64,000 nt of DNA from Mesostigma viride (Eukaryota > Streptophyta > Mesostigmatophyceae > Mesostigmatales > Mesostigmataceae). The notes beneath the pieces are model-generated. The model was given only the letters and a program-made list of their open reading frames with translations, had not been told where the DNA came from and ran no database searches. Every line of letters starts with the position of its first letter. Position 1 is the stretch's first letter. Both the position numbers and the translations under genes were made by a program. The stretch is from contig RPFO01000448.1 of NCBI GenBank assembly GCA_009746045.1, forward strand, positions 1,397,047 through 1,461,046, written 5' to 3'. Positions 34,352-45,280 of this stretch are shown piece after piece.

Positions 34352-36515
34352 CTAGTGCTCATCACAGCTCTTCTTGTAGGCCGCTGGCTCCAACAGTGAC
34401 TTGACCTCGCTGGGGTTCGAGATCTCAATCTTCATCATCCAGGCCTTGCCATAGGGGTCAGAGTTCACCTGCAGACACATCAACCAGCCATGGGCCCCAT
34501 TCAGCAGATCTCAAACAATGTTGTTAGCACGGCAGTCAATGCGCTTGGAGCCAGGCCATGATGTACAAGTATCACAAACATACAGAGGGCCATCAAAAGG
34601 GAAGAGGATGGCTGTGCGAGACTACCGACTACGCTTCTTGGTGCATGCCATTGAGCTGAGGTGGCATATTTTCTGTCTTTGTTGCCAGCGCTAAGAAAAG
34701 AGTACCAGAGGACACAAAGGAAACCCCGGTCTGCAAATCTCGCCGAGAAAGTCGAAGTCCCAGGCAGGGGTCCAGCAGAGCTAACCTCCCCTACAAGCAT
34801 GCCTCCACTAGCATGCCCTCGCTACGTGCCCATTTTGTCCATTACAAGACGACGCTGGCCCCTGCAGGTCGGTGGTAAACCATGTAGCTGCATTAACAAG
34901 CCTCGCAATCAGTGGGAACAACCACGGGAGGAAAAAAGCAGCCATTCTACCACCTGCAGCCTTGCTCAGCCAGACGTGCGTGAAAGTGTGTGGGAACCCA
35001 TACATTAAGTATCTTTTTCAGACGCGTGTCCAAGTGTGTGGTAGGCCATAGGTTAATATCTTTTTCCTGGTTCATAGGCAGGGCGAATAGTTCCGAACTC
35101 GCGCTCGCATTATCTCTTGAGAAGGTCACGCACCAGCACGGGGGTGTCGACGACGGACTTGTTGACCTCGATGACCTTGCCCCCGACCGGCGCGTAAACG
35201 TCGCTGGCCGCCTTGACCGACTCCACCACGCCAAACGTCTCCTTCTGCTTCAGCACACGGCCCACCTCGGGGAGCTCCACAAACACGACATCACCCAGCT
35301 CCGCCTGAGAGAGGGAGTGGGGGGGGGGGCGAGGAGAAAGACAGTAGGGGCAAGGCCGAGAACAGGGCAGGCAGGCAATGAATAAGCGCAGGCGGCAGGT
35401 AGAAGACTCTGCACCAAACAAGTGGTTGCCGTTCGTATTTTTCATAAGTTTCTCAACAAACAAATGTCTCTGAAATGTCCATCAGTACAGACGGCCATGA
35501 CAGGGGGGTACCACAGCTGTCGCCATTGTTTCACCCCCGCTGGAAAGAAGAGGTACACTATGCAAGATGCGGCAAAACATTAATGAGACCAAATAAGAAG
35601 TTTACTTGTAAAAGTGAAGAGTCTAAAGATGCTTTATCGAGTGCCGCTCTCACTATGCCATGGACAACATCTCAGCAATTCCTTCTGTGTTGAAGACAGC
35701 CAGCAAGGCCACGCAGTGAAGCATGCAGAATGGCATGACAGCAAAAATACAGACACCCACGAATGCCTGCACTCTAGGAAGTATCACGCCTCAAGTTCCG
35801 GAACAGTATGAACAACAGAACAGACCTGCACCAGCGATTAATATGGAAGGATCTTCCAAGCAAAGTGTGGTAACTGGTTAGAGCACGAGCCTAGGTACAG
35901 GCGTTGCAACATATATCGACCGCCGGGGGAACCACCTAGCTTAACGACGTGCGTATTCACGCGATGCTTTGGTAGACTTTGTGAGCACATGTTCATTAAG
36001 ACCATTGCTCTTTACGAGGGACGTTAGTGTATGCTCTGGCGCTTCGACTATGCTTTCATTGAGGAGCTCATAATACCCTGAACCTGCACTGTTTAATGGC
36101 CAGATTGGGCCCACAGACCAAAAGAAAAAAGCGCACAGTGACCCATATGAAAAAAATCAAACGAACCTGGGCATGGTCAGAGATGCCAACGGTGCCAACA
36201 TTCCCTTCGATCTTGATCCACTCATGGGAAGCGGCGTACTTCAGGCCCTCCTTAACTGAAACACGAAACGCCATCAAGCACGAAATCGAAAGCTCAGCCA
36301 TGTTATCATCCACGTAATTCAGGAAAATTCGTCCCCACTGCATGACATTACCTATCTGAAAAATCCAAAACAGATTCTCTGCTGCGATGATTTTGAACCA
36401 TAGGCGCACCGGTAGAATAGGCGCGGCTGGCAAGGGGAAAAATGAGGTGGCTTGAAGGGACGGTGCGGACGCCGAAGCCCTGAGCAGCGCGGGAGGCAAA
36501 TTGACGGAGAGCCAT
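34352..36515 (-). CDS. GCVH: glycine cleavage system H protein, mitochondrial
   Basis: H protein carries the lipoyl arm that shuttles the aminomethyl group between the P, T and L proteins of glycine decarboxylase in mitochondria, essential for photorespiration. Exons on the minus strand are 36515-36410, 36255-36167, 35304-35134 and 34468-34352. All introns are GT-AG and the joined frame is 160 aa. Residues 1 to about 34 form an Arg/Ala/Ser-rich presequence (starts M-A-L-R-Q-F-A-S-R). The mature part has the H-E-W-I strand near 47, and the lipoylation motif E-S-V-K-A-A-S-D-V with acceptor Lys96. The C-terminal exon reads [11 protein letters not shown]. Exon-exon junctions restore family-typical text (A-Q-A-E-L-G-D; P-V-L-V-N-S-D). 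Length is normal for plants and algae. Divergent from HSP33. Confidence 0.95.
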
Positions 36516-37027
36516 GGTGCTGGTCTAAAAAAGTGTTATCGTTGTGGGCTCGGGGCGTTCCACCGCAAGAAGTTCGCAGTAATAAATCCCTCTGCCAGCG
36601 TCCAACTGCTCTGCAGCCTGACTTTTATCCGTTTCTTCGTTACGTTTCGGAGGCCCCAATGCCAGATAAGACCCGGTTTACCCGACAAACTGGTGGCATG
36701 CAACGAAGGTGCGATACAGGGTGGGACGTGGCCGGGACATCGAGCAGGGGAACGCCGGCCGCCGTACTATCTGCGCTCTGAGTACACCTGATGGTGGGCC
36801 TCAGGAGAACGGACGTCCCATTGCCGGCCCTAAACTCATCACGTGATGGTCGACAGTGGATGCCGCGGAAACTGGCCACGTAGCGGCTGCCTGTTCGGCA
36901 TAGCCGAGTTCTAGGCTAACCTCGGCCGATAGCCCCTGGCTAAACTCGGGGCAGCAGTTGGCGGTGTATTTATTTAGTCATCCGCATCTTTGAAAGCGCA
37001 TTTTCAAACACATTCTCTTCATACATC
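36516..37027. promoter_or_regulatory. shared intergenic region between GCVH and HSP33
   Basis: Only 512 bp separate the two start codons, which face away from each other, so both promoters and 5' UTRs must lie here. A TGTATTTATTTAG stretch at about 36964 is the best TATA-like candidate for HSP33. The GCVH-proximal part is GC-rich and TATA-less. Inference from position only. Confidence 0.5.
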
Positions 37028-40000
37028 ATGGCCATGACCGCCAGAGCAGGTGAGTGCTAATGGGTGATTGTGCTTACTCAAGCGTTTTTGGCCGCATGAC
37101 TTGGTCAATACGTGGCATGCCGTTCGCAAGGGGGACCTGGATAGATGGAAGTTTATTTTCTGCTCCCTGGATATCTCGCTAGCCTACCGGCATGCTTTTA
37201 TCTGCTTCTAACGAACGCATTACCTGTGGGAATGCACGCTAGTCTATGAGCTGTCGCTCCACCAATGCTCTGCCCTGTAGTCTGACAGCCTTAGCTGATC
37301 CTGGACGAGGCAACTTTGTCAAGCTCGCGTGACGTAGGAGGCATGCAATGCCATGAAAGGGGCATATTTCACCAGCCTCGCAGCCACACACGCGGTTAAA
37401 TAAGATAGCACAGCCAGCAGCCAGCCATCCCTGCTGTAAGCGGTTAGGCAAATAAATTGTATCAACGTTGTTACATTCAACTCATTGTAACTTCGTTATT
37501 CTCTTCAGATTTGTGTGATTCATCGGGGTCCGCTTTTAGTGTCTCTTAGCCCGCGTGTAGTGACGTGTTTGGTACTGAGCTTTCTGCATAGTGCCGTGTT
37601 GGCAACCTGGCTTTGCAGCTGATTTTCGTTGCCTCCTGTGCCCCCCGTTTCCCTGCTCGCATTCCTTCAGTGGCCAAAAGTGCCACAGCCATTGCGTCAG
37701 CGACGGCGCTGCAATCGCCACAATCACGTATGGTGGCAAGCCCCATCGTAGCTCCACGTCATAAGCTGTCCGGGCTTTGGCAGAGTCCCTCGAGTATTAG
37801 ACGACCAAATCTTGCGTGCCAACGGGCACTTCAACCCAGTACAGGGCGGTTATCATGTCCGCGTGTTCGGGCACGCAGAGTCATGTGTAGTGCGGTGGGG
37901 GATGGGAGCATGGAGAATGCTGCGGCAGCCAGGGATGCTCCAGGCGGGCGGGATGAGCTGGCATACCGGCTGTCAGCAAATAAGGAGGTAAGGACGGCTC
38001 CGCTGAACTGCCACTGTGTGTTTGGCTATCACAGCTGAAGAAGCACGATGGCGTTCTCAAATTTTGATGCTCGACCATGCTGCTGAGCTCCAATGTCGCT
38101 CCTGCATACATCACTCCTGCTGCACATCTCTTCCCTGGGATGTCCTTGCTGTTCCCTTTGTACCATGTATGCTAACATACCAGTCATTATGCCAGCATCC
38201 ATGTGCAGCATCATCCGATCGCCTGTCGGTTGCAGACTGTGCTTTGTTCATCGACCCACTTGTCTACTCGCTCCTTTCGGTGATGCCCGGGCTACCCACG
38301 GCAATACCCGCTCTTTTGCCTTCCCCCATCTCCTCCCCCCATCTTAGCATTCACACAAGCAGGGAAGGTGTGGGGGGGAAACGGGGCACACATGGAGGGG
38401 GGGAGAGCTTGTGTGAATGCTAAGATGGGAGTTCCCCCCCACACCTTCCCTTACAGCTGTCTCCATTCCCACCTTGTCCCTCCCTCCTCCCCCCCTCATA
38501 TTCTGCTCTCCTGCTTCAACCCGCCCCCCGCTTTTCTCTCCTCTCCCACCCCCAGCTGAGCGTCCTCGCGCTGAACGCCACCAACCTGGTGCGCGAGGCG
38601 CAGCGGCGGCACAACCTGGCGCCCACGCCATCGGCCGCGCTGGGCCGGCTGCTCATGGCGGCATCGCTGCTGGCGGCCATGGGGCGCAAGCGGAGGGAGA
38701 CCGTCCAGATCACGTTCAAGGGGACGGGCCCTGTGGGCACCATGACGGCCATCGCTGACGACGAGGGCCGTGTCAAGGGGGTCGTGAACAACCCAAACGC
38801 GGACATGCCGCTGCGGGCGGATGGCAAGGTGGGCGTGGGGGAGTCGCTGAGAACTTGGTGCACAGATTTGTCTCAAGGCATAAATGGTTTGGGACACCAT
38901 GTCATATTTAAGGCATAATAGGTTAGGGCAGAAGTTGTGCTACGGGGTCACAAGCCTGGGACCGCTGCACCTGTTGTGGTATTGGAAAACTAGGATGGCA
39001 AGGAGCTTGTGGGGGACGATAGTTTTGAATGGCAGGGTGTGCTTGGGGGTGTACTGTTTGTGGCAGTGAACCGTCATTGGCGCGTGACTGCTTGGGAAAC
39101 CAAGGTGTGCTTGGGCATTGCAACGTGGTGTGGCTGTGTGTGCCTGACGTGACATCGACATATGTGTGCTCTGGGGCGTGCAGCAGAAGTAAGATAAGTT
39201 GGTGTCGGTAACTTTAGTACCTGCTGGCACGTTAACTATCTGTTTATCGGTTATGCGGACCACACTTCTAATTAATCACAATAGCCACTGACGCGTTCAC
39301 TATCTGGTTATCCGGACTACACTTCTTATTAATCACAATAGCCACTGACGCGTTCACTATCTGGTTATCCGGACTACACTTCTTATTAATCACAATAGCC
39401 ACTGATGCGCTCACTATCTGTTTATCCGGACTACAATTCTGATTAATCACAATAGCCGCTGGCGCGTTCACTATCTGTTTATCCAGACTACACTTCTTAT
39501 TAATCACAATAGCCACTGGCGCGTTCACTATCTGTTTATTCAGACTACACTTCTTATTAATCACAATAGCCACTGATGCGTTCCTTATCTACTTCTATTT
39601 GTCCGGACACTGCCATCACACATGGTCTCCCACACGCTGATGTCACCCCCCATACACACATCGCGTCCCCGTCCACACTGCCCTCACACATGGGCCCCCC
39701 CCTATGGTCGCCCCTGTCACAAAGCATGGCCCCCCCCCTATGGTCGCCACTGTGACAACGCATGCCCCCCCCCTATGGTCGCCACTGTGACAAAGCATGC
39801 CCCCCCCCCTATGGTCGCCACTGTGACAACGCATGGGCCCCCCTCTAAGGTCGCCACTGTGACAACGCGTGGGCCCCCCCCTATGGTCACCCCCCTATGG
39901 TCGCCACTTTGACAACGCGTGCAGCTCAATGTTGGGGGCATTGTGGGCAAGGGAGTCATCGCGGTCGTGCGGTCGGCGCCCGAGTGGAAGCAGCCCTTCA

Positions 40001-43000
40001 CGTGAGTATCCGCACTCGTACACTCGCGGTCATGATGACATTTTTCGCAGTTGGGCTGTTTCAAAACGTTAAGTGAGATGCCTTCGGATCAGGAGACTCC
40101 CACAGCCGCGAAATCATACCAAAGGTCCTATGTTCGACTTCTTGCTGGTAGCTTCTGGGCTTTCTTATTTTCTGTGTTCCGCGGAATCTCAGATTTGGGC
40201 CGCTAGCGTTTTCACGTTTGTTGCTTTCTGATGTGACGACCATGATGACATTTGTGCGCCATGCGTCCAGGAATCGCTGTCTCACTTTTACACAGTGGTT
40301 ATAGAATAGACTGGCTGCCTCGTGCAGTGTACACGGTTTCTGTGTTCTGAAGCACATGTCATGGCTGGTTGGAGCCCATCAGCCAAATGAGAATTGGGCA
40401 GGTATCTGGGTTAAGGGCAGGTGGGTGGTATTTGGGTTTAAGGGCAGGTTGGTGGTATCCTGGCTAAACTTGCCAAGGTTGAGCGTTGACTGGTGTTGAG
40501 AGCTCATGGTGGGCCCACCTTAATTTGTGACAAGAGTGAGCTCTGCAGGCTGCGGCGTCGCTTATCTTCTGCGCTTTGCAACAGAGGAACGTGGGCATTC
40601 TTGCGATGCCAGTGATGTGGTGCAGTCATGGTGAGTGGTTTACAAACATGCAGTCATTGTGAATGGTTTACAAATACGCAGTCACGGTGAATGGTTTACA
40701 AATACGCAGTCACGGTGAGTGGTTTACAAATACGCAGTCACGGTGAGTGGTTTACGAATACGCAGTCACGGTGAATGGTTAACAAATACGCAGTCATGGT
40801 GAGTGGTTTACAAATACGCAGTCACGGTGAGTGGTTTACGAATACGCAGTCATGGTGAGTGGTTTACGAATACGCAGTCACGGTGAGTGGTTAACAAATA
40901 CGCAGTCATGGTGAGTGGTTTACGAATACGCAGTCACGGTGAATGGTTAACAAATACGCAGTCACATGGTGAGTGGTTTACGAATACATGGGCAATCTAG
41001 AGTTGGATGTGGGGGGACCCGTCGCCATTGATGCCCTTGTTGGGATGGCTTGAGGGGCTTAATGCTGTCTCGGCCACTGGCAATTTTCGGCTGCAGGCCA
41101 TGTTTTGCTGCAGGCCATCTTCTGCTGCAGGCCATTCTTCTGCCGCAGGCCATGTTCTGTTGCAGGCCATGTTCTGCTGTGTGTGGGATCATGCTTTGAG
41201 GTCATACTGCTAGAACTAACTTCTACCAGTAGTATTTTAATTTGTGATATATATTCCTTTTCCGTAATGCAGCTTTGCTGGCTGCAGGCAGGTGCACAGT
41301 TTCATGTAGTCCTGGCCACATACCACACACTCTTTGCAGGGCCGGCCACGGGCATCTATTCTTGTTGGGGCATAAACTGCTGGTCCGGTGTGCACCTTGG
41401 TGTGGCTCTGGCAGCGTTCCACCAAGCTCACCCTTGCGCGATGTCTTTCGCTGCCCCCTGTATGCGCATACCTGCAGGGGCATGGTCCCTATCTCGTCCG
41501 GAGAGGTGGGCGAGGACATCGCGGTCTATCTGGCGGAGAGTGAGCAGGTGAGGCGTTGATTACCCTTGCCCTTTCTTGCCTATGGTTGGCCTTGCCATTA
41601 TCTGAATGTGTGCCCTCCTCAGGCCTGAAAGTGCTTACTACCACTACCCTTGGAGAGTACGTTAACGCGGGCTGCGTTAAGCTCCGAAAGGCAAATGCAT
41701 CCCGTCCCTGATTTCAAAACCCCAACTCCCAACGTCCTCCTCCTCCCACATGAATAGGACTAGCCGCTGAACCGCCTGACTGGTGAGTACCTGTCAGGTA
41801 TGTTCTGACAGTTCTGTTCTGTTTGTGATTGTCTCTGTGCCGACATATTGTATATATTAGCAAAACAGTGGTGAAGAAGACAGCAAAGAATTTCCGTCTA
41901 TCCCTTGGGGCCCTACGGCTTCCCAACGGGTTTTCTGTAGAGCGTGCAATCAATGACTGCGGCGTCGAGATAGTAGACAAGAGTGCACCGTGGCACGTGA
42001 TGCTTCTCGCCAGCCCGACCCAGAATGTCTGTGTGTGCATGGGCAGAGCTGGCACGGCGGTGTCTATGGAAATATTGGACCAGTGCGGGGTGGGTCAGCA
42101 AGTGATAATACCTAGTTGCAAGAATGCGGCTCCCATGGGAGGTCATGCAGCATCAACAAACAGGTCGTAGAGGTTAGCTGTTGCACTCATTCACTCTCTG
42201 CCTTATTTCGATGAATTTAATTAATCACCATATGTGCAAGTAGCTACGCTTCCCATGTCACGTTTGCTGTCTACGTCACCTTGGGGCTCCCTTCCACATG
42301 CCGTCATCTCTGTTGCAAGCACACGTCAACTTGGCAGTATGCCTGTTAATGCTGCTCGAGTGGCATGGTTAACCACCGCTTGGCTGGCATGGCTAACCAC
42401 CGCTTGGCTGGCATGGTTAACCACCGCGTGGCTGGCATGGTTAACCACCGCTTGGCTGGCATGGTTAACCACCGCTTGGCTGGCATTATCAACCAAGAAT
42501 CAGGTTATTCATGCCATGTCGACTTTCGATAGGAACAAAAAGCAGGGTGGGCGGAAGCCCAGCCTTTGTGCGTCCCAGCATGACGTCTTGGTGACAACTA
42601 CGTGTTCGCGAATGTGGACATGTGTGGACTCACATGGGACTGCGGTGTCTGGCTATGGCCTTGATTATGACAAACGTGGGTGTGGCAACAGATCAACTCG
42701 GCGGTGGGCCTGGGCGTCTCGCTAGCGCCGGAGTCGCGTGTCATCGAGGCCGCGGGAGCGTACCTGATCCAGGTGAGGGGCAGCCCTGTGATCGATGACA
42801 CTCATGTGAGTGGTGGGTGAGGCGCTGCTCTGTGATGACACTCAAGTGAGTGGTGGGTGAGGCGCTGCTCTGTGATGACACTCATGTGAGTGGTGAACAT
42901 ACATGCACATGCATGTCTTTTGGAAATTGTTTTATCTTGAAAAGTTGGGGCCATGGTTGGCATCACGGACAGGCTTGCCACAATCCGTAGTGAGAGCTCT

Positions 43001-44667
43001 GACAGGAAGAGCTCACAAGGACTAAAAAAAGGACAAAAATAAAATCTACGGGGGTTTGGATTGTGAAGATGCTGCATTGCAGCCGAGCTTAGTGGAGAAC
43101 TGATAAAGCTTTCAAGGGAGAAACTTTTCCGGTGGTAGGATTCCCCTTCGATGCACCCCAGAAAGGGAAGCATATCTTGCCTGGCGGCTGGCGCTGACCG
43201 CCCGTTTTGCTGGCTGCTGCCCACTCCCAGGTGCTCCCTGGCATCTCGGAGGAGTCGCTGCAGCAGTTGGAGGCCACGCTGTCGACACTGCCCTCGCCCT
43301 CCACGCTGATCAAGCAAGGGCTGACCAGCACACAGATTGCTGAGAAGATATTGGAGCGCGTGGGTGTGGCACCACCGGACGGTGATGGGTCCCCTGTGGT
43401 ACGTGTTTTGGCCTGCTTGCCCTGCACTGCTACTACTACTATACTACAAATATTTTACTAGTAGTAGGGCACCACTATTGTAAGTAATGATAGGCTGCGC
43501 AAATGAGAGCATACACGAAAATGGGAGACAAAGTGGCCAGAGTATTTGAAGCAAGCCAAAATTATTATCGCATAGTATATTGTTATGGACTGTGATAATA
43601 CTACTATGTGGTAACTATTTAGATAATCATTTTTGTAAAGTGAATCAAGTTTGTACTGCTACTATACACTACTAAAAGAAAGCCCTGTGTTTTCTGGTGT
43701 AAAAGTTTACTAGATGTGTATAATTTTGGTTTGACAACGTGGTGAGCTACCTGTTCCAGTTCATGTTGTCCTAATTTTTTGCCGTGCTAGCTCATTTTCC
43801 AAATCAGCTCTGGGGTTCCCAGTTTGCGCTTGATGGCCGTGTCTTGTTTTGAATGGTGATTAGTAATGCTAGGTACCCATAGGAACTGCTGGCCTTTCTG
43901 GCGTTTTCAAGTGAATCACAGACATGTGAACTTCTTACAAATTTGTTTGTGGAGCCTCATGCACTTCATCAAGCTTGCTTGAACAATCGGAATTTGATAG
44001 CAAACTGAATGACAGTGACATCACTGGTTTTTATGTATCAATAAGGCGGTTGTCATTTCCCAAAAATGATCGTCTGCTTCACATTTGTATGCACACTATG
44101 TTACAACCTGTAAGCGCATCTGTGATTTTAACAAGTTCCTGGTTGCCTTGAGATTGTTGTGTTGCATCTTGCCACTGCTCTGCTGTGGTAGATGCTTTGT
44201 ACCTGTCGAGCGAAACCTTACCTGTCAATGTGTTACATAGATCGTTCAGTGACTAGGAATGACAGTGTCCTCTTTCCTTGACCTCGTGATGGTAATGACT
44301 ACGAAACGATGCAGGAAATGTCCAGCAAATTAACTGTTGCATTTCATGCTGGTAGATATTTTGCTGGTGTTGAGCGAAGTTGAAGAATTGCTTTTCACTG
44401 ACGTGCTGGTTGTGTTTCTGTGACTAACCTCTGTGTGAATGATCTCGCGTGGAAACTGGGTACCTACAGATCTATCCCACGTACGGTCCATGCGAAGTCG
44501 CGCAGCTAGAAGAGCGTATGCGCAGGTCGCTGGCATTACTGGGGAAGGAAGAGCTGGAGAAGCTCATGCAGGAGCAGGGACACCTGGAGATGACATGTGA
44601 ATTTTGCAGGCATTCCGCCCAGTTTGGGCTAGACGACCTGAAGGCGGTGTTGGAGCAGGCTGTGTGA
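37028..44667 (+). CDS. HSP33: Hsp33 redox-regulated chaperone, organelle-targeted
   Basis: Hsp33 is a holdase activated by oxidation of a zinc-binding Cys centre. Exons: 37028-37049, 37671-37987, 38556-38828, 39925-40001, 41478-41547, 42692-42772, 43231-43398, 44470-44667. All junctions are GT-AG and the joined frame is 401 aa. Residues 1 to about 95 are Ser/Arg/Ala-rich and resemble a plastid (or mitochondrial) transit peptide. The core then follows Hsp33 order: N-A-T-N-L-V-R-E-A, L-G-R-L-L-M-A-A-S-L-L-A-A-M, G-T-G-P-V-G, the conserved G-M-V-P-I-S-S-G-E-V-G-E-D-I-A-x-Y-L, and A-V-G-L-G-V. The last exon ends with T-C-E-F-C (the C-x-x-C half of the zinc site). The usual upstream C-x-C is not present; only Y-G-P-C occurs. 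Without the leader the length (about 300) is normal. Introns are 458-1476 bp and packed with minisatellites. Confidence 0.94.
38338..38452. repeat. compound inverted repeats in HSP33 intron 2
   Basis: Segment X (CTTAGCATTCACACAAGC, about 38343) and segment Y (AGGGAAGGTGTGGG, about 38361) are followed by their reverse complements in the order X', Y' (38407-38452), about 100 bp before exon 3. X/X' and Y/Y' could form alternative hairpins in the pre-mRNA. Confidence 0.8.
39226..39592 (+). repeat. 57-bp minisatellite, ~6 copies, HSP33 intron 3
   Basis: CACTGACGCG recurs at 39286 and 39343 with an exact 57-bp period. Later copies are GATGCG or GGCGCG variants. Each unit includes CTTATTAATCACAATAG. 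Confidence 0.92.
39690..39920 (+). repeat. 33-35-bp C-rich minisatellite, ~6-7 copies, HSP33 intron 3
   Basis: Units of a C-run, TATGGTCGCCACTGTGACAA and CGCATG or AGCATG. The array ends immediately before exon 4 (39925), so it includes the polypyrimidine region of the acceptor. Confidence 0.9.
40622..40988 (+). repeat. 28-bp minisatellite, ~13 copies, HSP33 intron 4
   Basis: Units GCAGTCACGGTGAGTGG plus TTTACAAATAC with A/G and T/C variants. Most units contain the consensus 5' splice hexamer GTGAGT; some have GTGAAT. Confidence 0.93.
41093..41181 (+). repeat. 18-bp minisatellite, ~5 copies, HSP33 intron 4
   Basis: GCAGGCCATGTTCTGCTG-type units between the 28-bp array and exon 5. Confidence 0.88.
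42361..42485 (+). repeat. 24-bp minisatellite, ~5 copies, HSP33 intron 5
   Basis: Units GGCATGGTTAACCACCGC plus TTGGCT with single-base variants. Confidence 0.92.
42792..42896 (+). repeat. 40-bp minisatellite, 2.6 copies, HSP33 intron 6
   Basis: GATGACACTCATGTGAGTGG recurs at 42794, 42834 and 42874, starting about 20 bp after the exon 6 donor. Each unit again contains GTGAGT. Confidence 0.88.
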
Positions 44668-44946
44668 GGAGGTTGCGCTGGGCTATAACGCAGATAGTGC
44701 GACACAATGTCAGTGCAGAGTGTATGGCATGCTGATCACGTATTATTTAACTGGAAATCGGGATGTTTCGTTGTCAGTCTATCATAAGGGTTGCTTTCTA
44801 GCAGCCTTATATTGCAGGCCAGAGCATGCATGATCCTTAATTTTGTACGTGGTCAAGTTTCATGCATTAATTAATTAATCAATACGTAACTGCGTCACGT
44901 GCATGGGTGCCAGTCCAGAGCAATTAATTAACCACATGCATGCAAT

Positions 44947-45247
44947 ACCAGATGCTGCCTTGCTTTATTTATTTAGTTATGCTGTGCTCACGCAGAGAGC
45001 TGCTCTCTTCCGAGACGCCATGCCCTAGCTTCTGTGTAGCCATGCTGATCTTCCACCCCATGACGGGCCCCCTTTGTGCTTTGATAGATCATGGTGGTGC
45101 AGGTGCACTTGGTGCACCTAGAGCAGGTGTAGTTTACACCCCACCCTTGCAGGACGTAGCCCAGAATGTGAGGCCATATGCCCCTTCTCAGTGCTATGTG
45201 CCACATGTACTCCCAACGGAGTCATGTTCCTAATTAATTAATTAATG
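44947..45247 (+). mobile_element. LINE tail-only (5'-truncated) copy
   Basis: About 300 bp homologous to the 3' portions of the elements at 45281-46993 and 47096-48995: GCAGAGAGCTGCTCTC, GACGCCATGCC and CACCCTTGCAGG landmarks. It ends in the stem-loop ACTCC-CAAC-GGAGT (45209-45222) and a (TAAT)n tail (45231-45247). 5' truncation plus a tandem tail is typical of LINE insertion. Confidence 0.75.
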
Positions 45248-45280
45248 CAATGCCATAGGTGGCCGGGCTGACGCATATAT

